Made by a program: the position numbers and the translations under genes. Of a DNA stretch of 64,000 nucleotides, positions 56,601-63,946 are shown piece by piece (the first letter of the stretch is position 1; every line of letters starts with the position of its first letter). The stretch covers positions 30,517-94,516 of the forward strand of contig JANYHM010000045.1 of the NCBI GenBank assembly GCA_025359065.1, read 5' to 3'. The notes under the pieces are model-generated. The model made no database searches and was not told the origin of the DNA. It saw nothing but the letters and a program-made list of their open reading frames with translations. Source of the stretch: Synechococcales cyanobacterium GL140_1_metabinner_5_sub. Its GTDB lineage: Bacteria > Cyanobacteriota > Cyanobacteriia > Cyanobacteriales > Chamaesiphonaceae.

Positions 56601-58856
56601 TCTTCAAAGCCAGTCTTTGAGCCGTTGACTATACAGTTAAACGATGGAACTAAAATCCAGCAGCATTACTCTGGCCGCCTTTGGGTTGCATATCGTGGGC
56701 ATTCTGTAACTCCTTATTTGTTGCAGTCTGCTCTCATGGCGCTTGAAAACTGGCTGATTGCATACGCAGAACATCCTGAATCAGATCAGCTAGAGTGGCT
56801 ATTTGACTACATTTTGCGGAATAGTAATTCCGTCATGCCTACAGCAGTTTTGGCTTCTGTAGCAACAGGTTTTCCTGCAAAAGTTGGGAAATCTGCACTA
56901 CCACTTCTACGTACTGCTGAGCTTTATCATATGGATCGAGATCGAACTATTCATGAATGTGGCGGTAATGAAATTGATTGGCATCGTTCTAGTTTTGATG
57001 CACTCTCTGAACTTTATTCAGAAGAGAGGCGTACTGCCGCTCTGCGTTCGTGGCGAAAAGAGGATTTAGAAATGCTTGTTGTACGCCTTCAGTTTTCAGA
57101 ATGGAGAGATGAGGCGCTTGCTGCAATTGATCTGTTACGTGCATCTGAACCTCAGGATGAAACAATGCGATTCCTCTTGCATAGGATTGACAGTCGTGGC
57201 TGGAAGCCTATTGAAGACCAAGAGAATAACAGAATTATTTTCGAGCCTGAAAGCATAGAACCTGATTTAAAGGATATTCAGCAGCAAACTATAGAAATGA
57301 TGCAGATCCCAAATCGATTCAATGCACTTTATTTGTGGTCAAGAAAAACATTTGAAAACGAGCCGCTAGAGACTGAATACTACGCAACGTGGCATGAAGC
57401 TCTTGCTGAGACAAAAGAGCTTTTTGAAGAACTTAAGGCTGGTGCAGTAAGTAATCTAGCAGCAATGTACTTTAGTAGTATTGTTACAGTGGCAGCGGTT
57501 TTTGTACGAGACTATTCAAGTGAACTAAATAAAGAAGATTTTTTGTGGTGTGCTCAATTAATCATCCAAGCAGTTACGGTGAATGCAGATATTGTAGATG
57601 CGACAGATCGCGATGGTACATCTGCTGCGGCATCTGTTCTTCCAATTCTGCTGGATTTTGCCTCTGAGGGGCAGGAGAAGTTTCTCGTTAAAAAAATAAT
57701 TGCTATTGCCTTAACACACGTTAATGAAAATGTTCGGCATAAAGCAGCAGAGGGTGTCAGAAATCATCTTTGGCAAAGAGATTCTGAGTTTGCCCAAAAA
57801 TGTATTATTGGGGCACTTGACTATGCCCGTTTTGAACAAGACCGATTAGTAAAGAGACAAATATATAGCCTAGAGGGTGCTGATAAAGAGGCTGAGATTA
57901 CCAAGCTACAAGAAAGGAAAGATGAATTTCGTGAACGCTTTGTAACCAGTGAGATTTCTGGTGAACTTGAAAAAATAACCCTACAAGTCTATAGCTATTG
58001 GTATCTTTTAAGCCCATGTTTGATGATACCAGATGGCTCAAGAGAATCTAGTCATATCCAATTGCTATCTAACATACTGATTCTCTTCTTTGAATCTGAG
58101 CAGCACAAATACACTCACATTTCTGAAAGAAATAAGGACTTGGAGATCCATTATGAAATTCTATCTGCTTTCATAGAACGTTTTGCAAAGCATGTATTCT
58201 GCCTACATGATTTAAATTTTCAACCCTACCTTGAATACCTTATAAAAGGTTGCGATATGGCACCTGAATTCATTCATTCTTTAGCTTTGCAAGTGGGTAT
58301 AATTACTGAAAGAGCAAATAAGAAGGAAGTCTACTGGCAACTATGGAAAGAGTTGTCGCAAAAGTTACAAGAATTAGCGATAAGACTTCCTGACAGTAAA
58401 TCCAGATCTACACAACAAGATAGTAGACAAAAGTTAATTCGCAGCATGTTACGTGCTGATGCTTTCTGGCAGAAAACAGATTATGAAAATCAAGATATTG
58501 TACTTGGGAAAGAATTGCTACTTGAATTCGCCACAAATACTGGAAATAACCCGGATGTGTTTGAAGCATTAGCCTCACTTATGTACCACTTTCGCTTAAT
58601 CTTCTTTGAGCCAGGAATACACATTCTCTCTAGACATCAGAGAGAACAAGGCGGAACTCATCTATTTTCAGGGAGAAATTCTGCGTTCTATTTAGAAATA
58701 GCCATTCAATATTTTCTACAGATCGATCAAGTGGGACATTTATCAAGAAATTTGCATGAGTCATGTTTGATTCTGCTCAATGCAATTGTCGAAACTGCTT
58801 CCTCAAGAGGATATTATCTCCGAGAGCATCTTATTCGATCTCGTAAAATATTGTGA
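53646..58856 (+). CDS. Giant nuclease-STAND ATPase, second Avs-like candidate (1736 residues)
   Basis: Same three-part plan as the gene at 6019 but a different sequence. Residues 1-110: GGGGVNFETRVQAAF (15-29, with Glu22), Asp62-Asp63 and Gln82-Ile-Lys84, a PD-(D/E)XK-type nuclease core with QxK. Walker A GERGSGKS at 318-325, Walker B YLIIESLEKLLEL with Glu385 where Asp is usual, and ATCRD at 416-420. The rest, about 1300 residues, is helical and repeat-like (for example NENVRHKAAEGVRNHLWQRD). The Walker B change leaves ATP hydrolysis uncertain, though STAND ATPases tolerate it. One uninterrupted gene directly after rpmE. Codon and A/T content look richer than in the ribosomal genes beside it. 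Defence role inferred. Confidence 0.75.
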   Translation: MPEPAKQQSNPFSAGGGGVNFETRVQAAFTVLMLSGRLAPCLPPFPITKIKLQGRYAGFNTDDFIVFAKQPETKGEARLLAQIKHDISITAGDTTFAEVIQSTWNDFKDESFNPSTDALALITGPLSATDINDVRPILEWARCAENEEEFFTKINTANFSSNAKRKKLEAFKTHLKTANGEMDVSGGQFWEFLKAFHLIGYDLDTESGSTLSLLHSLIAQYSNEAAPYLWTRVVDAIQVANQNAGTVTLGTLPADIRTSFSTMISSSWSSDVTKLEEHGNYILGGMRTTIGGVHIEQPDVFSELLGLTETSSFILVSGERGSGKSSLARAFSDYISKRAPVFCLRTEDLEQSHLDNVFSAMGLRSSLLDLEAGFALMPKKYLIIESLEKLLELEKTTAFTDLLHLLSKHQGWTVIATCRDYAYQQITFNYLQPFGVNFKALTLNGFSNDQVQNLCEQLEPLQKISDNPNLKSLLKSPFFADLACRVLQTGTEFTSQDGEKEFRIAVWRNVIAKEQARANGMPLKRKQAFINVAVSRAKKMVYGVPEAEFDVDTILKLEEDNLVRRDFTNNLVSLSHDVLEDWALDQYIEDAYHSAKKQDFLDAIGHEPAISRAFRLWLHQKLRCGENVDDFVRFVLTSQDIQSYWQDETIAAILQGDNPDEFLISLKDQLFLDDGKLLKRFCFILRIACQTPGQIFTSKVKQSDDRSFVDTLLLKPYGQGWKAMIGFLFENRASLFEGLIPHVTAVLNNWSSLLNLNEDLPLPALEAGLLALHLLAPLKESYRDDGDRKKLLSIIIKTIPVIQEDFLSLLNTDVFADQEEVLPSDVDKNKELEERLQAMGTSLEKLSQPIFVDDFDDDFRQSRRPHYVEEFCEMAFQGVEAAFFCNYDPDTLIKLAHFEWLFKKSKKGHSYRYSSAVGVNHYFRLHEYRYKFSPASGAKGPFQYLLRFHPRKGLDFILKLLNIAAEEYACSDLDAPDRYSSTQRDSSKPVFEPLTIQLNDGTKIQQHYSGRLWVAYRGHSVTPYLLQSALMALENWLIAYAEHPESDQLEWLFDYILRNSNSVMPTAVLASVATGFPAKVGKSALPLLRTAELYHMDRDRTIHECGGNEIDWHRSSFDALSELYSEERRTAALRSWRKEDLEMLVVRLQFSEWRDEALAAIDLLRASEPQDETMRFLLHRIDSRGWKPIEDQENNRIIFEPESIEPDLKDIQQQTIEMMQIPNRFNALYLWSRKTFENEPLETEYYATWHEALAETKELFEELKAGAVSNLAAMYFSSIVTVAAVFVRDYSSELNKEDFLWCAQLIIQAVTVNADIVDATDRDGTSAAASVLPILLDFASEGQEKFLVKKIIAIALTHVNENVRHKAAEGVRNHLWQRDSEFAQKCIIGALDYARFEQDRLVKRQIYSLEGADKEAEITKLQERKDEFRERFVTSEISGELEKITLQVYSYWYLLSPCLMIPDGSRESSHIQLLSNILILFFESEQHKYTHISERNKDLEIHYEILSAFIERFAKHVFCLHDLNFQPYLEYLIKGCDMAPEFIHSLALQVGIITERANKKEVYWQLWKELSQKLQELAIRLPDSKSRSTQQDSRQKLIRSMLRADAFWQKTDYENQDIVLGKELLLEFATNTGNNPDVFEALASLMYHFRLIFFEPGIHILSRHQREQGGTHLFSGRNSAFYLEIAIQYFLQIDQVGHLSRNLHESCLILLNAIVETASSRGYYLREHLIRSRKIL

Positions 58857-58932
58857 GTCTAAATTTTAATTGTGCAAGTAAAAATTATTGCCGTAGAAGT
58901 TATTTTCTGTGTGTGCAGAACTTCGTCGTTAA

Positions 58933-59195
58933 AGTTGTTGCTTTCCTGTGTGTGGCAGAACAACTCTCTCATTAATCCAGTGCTAGGTCTTACGAAGTGA
59001 AGATCCTATGAAGCGACAGATCATCTCTCTGAGCTAAGATAGTATGGTTAAGTCGCGAAAAGGTTAAGCTGATGACAGTTCGACAGCCCCGCTATAGCAA
59101 GGAGGAATTTGCCCAACGAGGCGACACGATTTATGAAGCTCAGATACGATCGCAAGTCGAAGAAGGAAATCATGGCAAGATTGTAGCGATCGACC
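58933..59195 (+). repeat. 263-bp duplicated segment, copy A
   Basis: Matches 60469-60729 with scattered substitutions and a 2-base indel. It comprises 139 bases of leader (AGTTGTTGCTTTC at its left end, CGCGAAAAGGTTAAGC just before the ATG) and the first 40 codons of the small gene family. Similarity stops abruptly at CGACC. Confidence 0.85.
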
Positions 59196-59248
59196 AAGAG
59201 AAATCCAGAAGCTTTGAGGTTGGCCATCCAAAGGCAGGTAATGAATAA
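59072..59248 (+). pseudogene. Truncated copy of the RYSKEEFA small gene family
   Basis: 58 codons. The first 41 match the intact gene at 60606 (TVRQPRYSKEEFAQRGDTIY, then EEGNHGKIVAID). After that the sequence is unrelated (QEKSRSFEVGHPKAGNE). The missing part includes the C-terminal IWMVRIG region, so I call it a broken copy. Confidence 0.65.
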
Positions 59249-59573
59249 AGAGGCGATCGAAGAGAAAAGTAAGTAATAAATACGGCACCTTTTACCAAAC
59301 TGAGGGAGAATTAGTCGGTGTAAGGTTCTCTAGTAGCTACTTAACCGGAACGTTAGAAAAGATTGTTACAAAATATTAGGGAATCATCTCTTGATCGAGT
59401 AAAAGAGACGCTGCGAGGTTTAACATCTCTTATAGTTCTATGTTCGCCAGAATCCGTTACAAGTCCGTAGGTTAATTTTGAATCTATTGATGCCAAAAAA
59501 GCGTAGGCTTTTCATAATGCTGTCTAACGGCTTCAATTACGGTACGAGGAGTTGTAATCCGTGAGATTTTTGT
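59249..59573. other. Gap holding copy 2 of the 46-bp repeat
   Basis: 325 bases. The 59360-59405 repeat is here, just after the motif CCGGAACGTTAGA at 59345-59357. A plus-strand frame reading KYGTFYQTEGELVG near 59280 and a minus-strand stretch ITTPRTVIEAVRQHY near 59540 look protein-like but lack starts or family matches, so they are not called. Confidence 0.35.
59360..59405 (+). repeat. 46-bp direct repeat, copy 2
   Basis: Counterpart of 53273-53318, same orientation. It lies 168 bases before the Rpn-type gene. Confidence 0.75.
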
Positions 59574-60344
59574 ATGTATGATGACACTTGTCGATTTCTT
59601 GCTGAACACTTCTCCGCCGACTTCGCTAGTTGGCTGATCGGTGAATCTATCACCCTGACAGAAATCAAGCCTTCGGAGCTTTCCCTCGATCCAATTCGTG
59701 CTGATGCCCTAATCCTAATGGAATCAAATGATTCTATTCTGCACCTAGAGTTTCAAACCCTCCCCAAGCAGAATATCCCATTTCGGATGTTGGATTATCG
59801 AGTTCGCGGCTATCGAAAATATCCAAACAAGATCATGAGGCAGTTTGTGATTTACCTACAACAGACAGGCTCCGATCTAGTCAGCCAGAATATTTTTGTG
59901 ATGGAACGAACTCAACATGAATTTGAAGTAATTCGTTTGTGGGAGCAGCCACCATCGCTTTTTCTCCAATATCCCGGACTCATTCCCTTTGCGGCTCTAA
60001 GTGATACAGTGGATGTAGAGACAACATTAGGTCAAGTTGCCCAGAAGATCGATCAGGTTTCAGACCCTGAGATAAAAGCGAACTTAATGGCAGCATCGGG
60101 CATTCTAGCTGGGTTAAGATTAGAAGATGAGGTAATTTATCGCTTACTGCGGAGAGATATCATGCAAGAATCTACTGTCTATCGTTCAATCCAGAGAGAG
60201 GCTCAAGTAGAAAAGGCTCAATCGATCGCGCTCAATCTTTTGCGAGGCGGCGTAGACATAAATCTCATTGCATCCTCGACAGGTTTATCGATCGAGGAAG
60301 TCCAACAACTTCAACAACAAATGAATACAGTTGGGCAAAGCTGA
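59574..60344 (+). CDS. Rpn family PD-(D/E)XK nuclease/putative transposase-like protein
   Basis: 256 residues of the cyanobacterial Rpn (recombination-promoting nuclease) type. Nuclease core: PIRADALILME near 40-50 (Asp44) and LHLEFQTLPK near 55-64 (Glu58, Gln60), followed by FRMLDYRVRGYRKYP and KIMRQFVIYLQ. The C-terminal half is helical and ends with an HTH-like unit, GVDINLIASSTGLSIEEVQQ. The start MYDDTCRFLAEHFS matches the family N-terminus. It lies between the two copies of the 262-bp duplication. Rpn proteins promote RecA-independent recombination in E. coli; the cyanobacterial role is unknown. Confidence 0.85.
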   Translation: MYDDTCRFLAEHFSADFASWLIGESITLTEIKPSELSLDPIRADALILMESNDSILHLEFQTLPKQNIPFRMLDYRVRGYRKYPNKIMRQFVIYLQQTGSDLVSQNIFVMERTQHEFEVIRLWEQPPSLFLQYPGLIPFAALSDTVDVETTLGQVAQKIDQVSDPEIKANLMAASGILAGLRLEDEVIYRLLRRDIMQESTVYRSIQREAQVEKAQSIALNLLRGGVDINLIASSTGLSIEEVQQLQQQMNTVGQS

Positions 60345-60468
60345 ATCCAACTCAAGAGGCAAGAAAATGATTGTTGATACACAGCATAACAATCCGGTTG
60401 GATCGGACTGTCGAAGTTGATCGTTGTTGCTGCAAAATCGATCGCTAGCTGATCAACCGAAACGTTAG

Positions 60469-60729
60469 AGTTGTTGCTTTCTTGTGTGGCAGAACAACTC
60501 TCTGATTAATCCAGTGCCAGGTCTTACGACGTGAAGATCCTGTGAAGCGACAGATCATCTCTCTGAGCTAAGATAGTATTGTTAAATCGCGAAAAGGTTA
60601 AGCCGATGACAGTTCGACAGCCCCGCTATAGCAAAGAAGAGTTTGCCAAACGAGGTGATGCACTCTATGAAGCTCAGATACGTTCTCAAGTCGAAGAAGG
60701 AAATCATGGCAAGATTGTGGCGATCGACC
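60469..60729 (+). repeat. 261-bp duplicated segment, copy B
   Basis: Counterpart of 58933-59195, containing the leader and first 40 codons of the intact small gene. Preceded by CCGAAACGTTAGA at 60457-60469. Confidence 0.85.
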
Positions 60730-60878
60730 TTGAAACCGGAGATTTTGAGATAGATAAAAGCGAAATTGCTGCTTGCGATCAACTCGAAGCCAGTCACCCT
60801 GAAGCTCAAATTTGGATGGTTCGCATTGGTTCTCGTCATGTCCGTCGATTCGGCGGACGCACGAAGAGAGCCGTATGA
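60606..60878 (+). CDS. Small protein paired with a retropepsin-like gene (toxin-antitoxin-like layout)
   Basis: 90 residues and the only intact copy of its family in the window. The N-terminal part is TVRQPRYSKEEFAKRGDALY, then EEGNHGKIVAIDLETGDFEI near 32-51, ending IWMVRIGSRHVRRFGGRTKR. This family is usually found just before a clan AA aspartic protease gene in cyanobacteria, and here its stop overlaps the protease start (ATGA), a typical toxin-antitoxin or tightly coupled layout. The function of the pair is unknown. ATG chosen because the duplicated leader ends there and conservation begins. Confidence 0.75.
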   Translation: MTVRQPRYSKEEFAKRGDALYEAQIRSQVEEGNHGKIVAIDLETGDFEIDKSEIAACDQLEASHPEAQIWMVRIGSRHVRRFGGRTKRAV

Positions 60879-61073
60879 TCTCTGGAATTGTCAACATGGA
60901 CTTTGAGCCAGTTATCCCACTTTCAATCTGTGGTTCTGATAGCAAAGTTCATATCCAGGAAGCGATTACCTCCGGTAGAATACGTCAACGTTGACATTGG
61001 CTTCAATGGTTGGCTTTCACTGGCTCCCGATTTAATAGCTGAACTGAATCTAAAATGGAAGAGATCAAGTTAG
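60875..61073 (+). pseudogene. Clan AA (retropepsin-like) aspartic protease, frameshifted and truncated
   Basis: Frame 1 gives ISGIVNMDFEPVIPLSICG up to about 60965. The protein then continues one frame over as VNVDIGFNGWLSLAPDLIAE and KWKRSS, where intact relatives have the DTGFxGxLSLP active site. The catalytic Asp-Thr-Gly reads Asp-Ile-Gly. The C-terminal half of the ~115-residue protein is missing. Three faults together (frameshift, DTG change, truncation) make it inactive. Confidence 0.65.
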
Positions 61074-61123
61074 CGTGTTCATGCCTGCGGTAGATAGACT
61101 ATCCCCAAGTCCTGATAGAGTAG

Positions 61124-62095
61124 GTGAGCAGCAACAGACTAACTCCTGTGAGTCAATACAGACATGATCGCTTTGCCAAACTCTATGTCAAAGCACTCTA
61201 CAAAACCAAAGGCAACGTCCGAGAGAACATCCCCGTCCGCCGTGACGAAGACCTAGCCATCGACCTGCTTTTTGTCGCCGATGTCCAGAGCCTTGCATGG
61301 CAAACCGAAGACCTCGGCTGGTTCGATAAACTCATGGCCGTACATTCTACAATCATTGTGGAGCATTACAGCGGCTACCTGAGCCTTGACCATCTTGACC
61401 GTTGCCAAACTCGCCGAAACCTTTATTGGCAGGAGCGATCAAACGAGTTGAAGAAGACCCTGAAAAGCGGCTCTGCGTACAAAGAAGCCCTCAAACGCGA
61501 AAAACCCTTCACATGGGTTCTCGCAGTCAATTGTAGCCAGAACACCCTGAGGAGTTGGGCAGCCCAACCAGATCCCGACCTAGGCGAAGGGGTTTACCGC
61601 TTGCCCCCAGCCACCATGATGGGCATCGTGGTTTTGGAAGAACTGCCCGCTGGTTCCGAGACCCTGTGGCTGAAAATGCTCAGCTCTGGCCGAAGCTGCC
61701 AGCAGGCGTTTAGTGCGATCGAGCAACTCTCTGGTAGTCGCCGGGAAAGAAACGATATACTCAGAGTATGTGCCCAGTACGCAGCCTACTTAAAGGAACG
61801 GGATCCCCAAGAACTCACTACGGAGGAGAAAACCATCATGAGAACTCTAGAACAAATAGATACCCTGTTTGACGTGGAAATTCCTGCTGCGGAACAGCGT
61901 GGGTTGAAGCTGGGTAAGTTTCAGACGGTGAGTTTACTTGTACGATCGCGGTTTGGCGAACAACCGGAAGTGGAAGCTGTAATTGAACAAATGGCTGTGC
62001 TGACTAGTGAGCAGTTAGACGCGATCACTACGAAAATCTTCCAGTGGCAAACCTTGGCTGATTTGGTTGCTTGGTTAGATAGGCTGGAGCTTTAA
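61124..62095 (+). CDS. Rpn/DUF4351-like protein, unknown function
   Basis: 323 residues from a GTG at 61124 (a second GTG lies eight codons in). Typical of a cyanobacterial Rpn-related group: YRHDRFAKLYVKALYKTKG near 12-30, EDLAIDLLFVAD near 42-53, FDKLMAVHSTIIVEHYSGYL near 67-86, then GVYRLPPATMMGIVVLEELP and ETLWLKMLSSGRS. The C-terminal stretch (KLGKFQTVSLLVRSRFG, LTSEQLDAITTKIF, LADLVAWLDRL) is the DUF4351-like tail also seen in the DUF2887 remnant at 5111. The nuclease core has Asp48 but I cannot place a clear second acidic motif. It follows the broken protease by 50 bases. Confidence 0.72.
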   Translation: MSSNRLTPVSQYRHDRFAKLYVKALYKTKGNVRENIPVRRDEDLAIDLLFVADVQSLAWQTEDLGWFDKLMAVHSTIIVEHYSGYLSLDHLDRCQTRRNLYWQERSNELKKTLKSGSAYKEALKREKPFTWVLAVNCSQNTLRSWAAQPDPDLGEGVYRLPPATMMGIVVLEELPAGSETLWLKMLSSGRSCQQAFSAIEQLSGSRRERNDILRVCAQYAAYLKERDPQELTTEEKTIMRTLEQIDTLFDVEIPAAEQRGLKLGKFQTVSLLVRSRFGEQPEVEAVIEQMAVLTSEQLDAITTKIFQWQTLADLVAWLDRLEL

Positions 62096-62216
62096 ACCAT
62101 CTCTGCCAAGTGAAATACCCCCACCTTCTCATCTTTTGGCTGTGGTGCTCCATAAGCGTAAAGCTCGATATTAGGTCGATCGACAGTAATAGGCGGCAAG
62201 TAGGAAATTTGATTTT

Positions 62217-62441
62217 ATGGACAGTGTATTTGTTGTATTTCATGAATATGAGATGAGTGCTGGTCACGATGATTCTAAATTTATAGGAGTATACGCCTCT
62301 AAAGAATTAGCAGAGGCGGCAGTTACGAGAGTAATTAAGCAGCCAGGGTTCTGTGATTATCCAAAAGGCTTTTCAATCGATAAATATGAGATAAACAAAG
62401 ATCATTGGCAAGAAGGTTTTGGTGGCCCAGATCCAACTTAG
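62217..62441 (+). CDS. DUF7336 family small protein
   Basis: 74 residues: MDSVFVVFHEYEMSAGHDDS, then KFIGVYASKELAEAAVTRV near 21-39, KQPGFCDYPKGFSIDKYEIN near 41-60, and KDHWQEGF. Small all-alpha/beta family that recurs as isolated genes in bacteria; no known function. No clear operon. The sequence ends cleanly at TAG. Confidence 0.7.
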   Translation: MDSVFVVFHEYEMSAGHDDSKFIGVYASKELAEAAVTRVIKQPGFCDYPKGFSIDKYEINKDHWQEGFGGPDPT

Positions 62442-62880
62442 AATAGATCAGGAAGCATATTTAACAATGCCCACACATGCCAACCGTAGAGAATTGATTG
62501 GTTCTAACAAATGAGCTATCTACAGCGAGTGATGGACAACTTTAGACCGGCATAAAATCTATCTGGCAATAGAGGCTTAGCGAAAGATCGACACTCATAT
62601 GGGTCAATACTATGTTCCACTTTGAAACCAGAGATCACCACCCTGTGATCTGAGGAAACCCTTCGTTTTTGATTCTGTCAATATTAAATAACCCACGCCA
62701 TGTTGGTATGGGTTATTTATATGAGGCAATCAGCTCTTCAGTCACAAGTTTTGACTTTTCAGACATCCTCTTAGCACTACATTAGGATTTTATTGAGCAA
62801 TGCAGAATGAAAATTCTTTGACAATAGGAATTTTGCCCTGAGCTAAAATGAAATAGTTCAATCGCAGAAAGGTCAAGCCA
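62442..62880. other. Gap containing a copy of the rpmE terminator
   Basis: 439 bases with no gene called. It holds an AGATCAC/GTGATCT hairpin at 62632-62651 and the terminator copy at 62668-62725. The last 60 bases are a diverged version of the leader found before the genes at 59072 and 60606 (GAGCTAAAATGAAATAGTTC near 62840). Confidence 0.4.
62668..62725 (+). repeat. Second copy of the rpmE terminator hairpin
   Basis: Begins TTTGATTCTGTCAATATTAA, identical to 53174-53193, then stem AAATAACCC/GGGTTATTT. Relative to the first copy the left arm has G to T and the right arm C to A at the matching position, so a G-C pair has become T-A and the stem is kept. No gene with an obvious need for it stands directly upstream; the DUF7336 gene ends 227 bases before. 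Confidence 0.75.
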
Positions 62881-63030
62881 ATGATAGTACAGCAGCACTT
62901 TGACCGCCATCAGCATCAGCCCCGCTATAGCAAAGAAGAATTTGCCCGACGAGGTGATGCACTCTATGAGGCTCAGGTTCGATCGCAGGTCGAAGAAGAA
63001 AATCATGGCAAGATTGTGGCGATTTGCTAG
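62881..63030 (+). pseudogene. Third copy of the RYSKEEFA small gene, truncated at a GCTACGC palindrome
   Basis: 49 codons. Its N-terminus has a His/Gln insertion (QQHFDRHQHQ) before PRYSKEEFARRGDALYEAQV, and the frame ends after HGKIVAIC. Truncation falls exactly where GCTAGCGCAACGCTACGCGAAATC begins, a palindrome-type dispersed repeat. Not functional by comparison with the 90-residue copy. Confidence 0.65.
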
Positions 63031-63164
63031 CGCAACGCTACGCGAAATCTGAATTCAATACTCTGCCTCGTGAAATCACCATGCCCAATGTACTCATAAA
63101 TCATTGATTAAAACGGCTCAATAGCATTTGTAGCCATTTTCGCTGTTCTTTGATGCAGTTAGGC

Positions 63165-63470
63165 TCATGCAGATTGGGGAACACTAAACTGTTGTTTGAT
63201 TTCGGCGATCTCTTCGCGCAATGATTTATTTTCTTGGGTAATTTGCTGAAGCCTTTGAACTTCGGTAGTAAGTTGCTTGATCGCAATATCGATCTGATCT
63301 TGCAGCACGACTAAATTCGGTAGAGGTAACTGAACCGCTTCGAGCATTGACTTTTCTGCTGCATCTTTTTGGGCATACCAAGCCTCAAGTTGTGCTTTTT
63401 CCTGTGCGGTTAGCTGTTCACCAATCGTCTCGCGATCATGCAGTTGCATTCCAAGTTCATCACTGACCAT
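63165..63470 (-). CDS. Small coiled-coil protein of unknown function
   Basis: 101 residues: VSDELGMQLHDRETIGEQLT near the start, AQEKAQLEAWYAQKD, a Gln/Leu/Ile helical middle, and QQITQENKSLREEIAEIKQQ near the end. The helical segments and the Leu spacing suggest a coiled coil. I recall this family as a recurrent small cyanobacterial gene, often beside an HNH-type endonuclease, but no such neighbour is visible here. The ATG is well placed and unrelated frames are shorter. Confidence 0.6.
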   Translation of the reverse strand: MVSDELGMQLHDRETIGEQLTAQEKAQLEAWYAQKDAAEKSMLEAVQLPLPNLVVLQDQIDIAIKQLTTEVQRLQQITQENKSLREEIAEIKQQFSVPQSA

Positions 63471-63728
63471 AGAGACTTGTCCTCTTCAGATTGGTTCTAT
63501 TTTAACCCGATCCCTTACCACTCAGTTGATGTGGATCGAGAAATTGCCAACACAGTCTAACAAACCCGTTGCACACCGACTGAATTGAGCCGATAATCCC
63601 AAGAAGCATCTAGCAGCGTGTGAACGGGAACGTTAGACTAACAATTTGCTAGCCGAAAATTGCCTCACGGGTGAGTGCATTTCAAGTTTCTTCGCGCTAC
63701 GCGGCTACAAAACTGCTAGGATGTGCGT

Positions 63729-63914
63729 ATGAATTTTGAGTGGGATGAATCAAAAGCAGCGGGCAACCTGAGAAAGCACGGTGTCAGTTTCAAAGAGGCT
63801 GAGACTGTCTTCGTCAACCCACTGGCAGTTATTTTTAATGATGAGGCTCATTCAGAGGAACAACACTCCGGACAGTTTTATGAGGAGTGGCGAGAAAAGC
63901 TATCCAGCGAGTAA
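63729..63914 (+). pseudogene. BrnT-family toxin with internal deletion
   Basis: The N-terminus is classic BrnT (DUF497): NFEWDESKAAGNLRKHGVSF, then FKEAETVFVNPLAVIFNDEA. After HSEEQ the frame jumps to HSGQFYEEWREKLSSE with no trace of the central strands that form the RNase active site. 61 codons against about 90 in intact toxins. No BrnA antitoxin follows. A GTG two codons upstream could also open the frame. Confidence 0.65.
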
Positions 63915-63946
63915 AATACAGTCAAACAAAAAAAAGAGACTGTTCA

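Noticed and set aside
59280..59380. Plus-strand fragment KYGTFYQTEGELVGVRFSSS
   Set aside because: No start codon in context and no match; it runs into the 46-bp repeat, whose other copy has a different upstream frame.
59487..59563. Minus-strand fragment ITTPRTVIEAVRQHYEKPTL
   Set aside because: Looks like coding text but is only about 26 codons with no start; could be a gene scar, not supportable.
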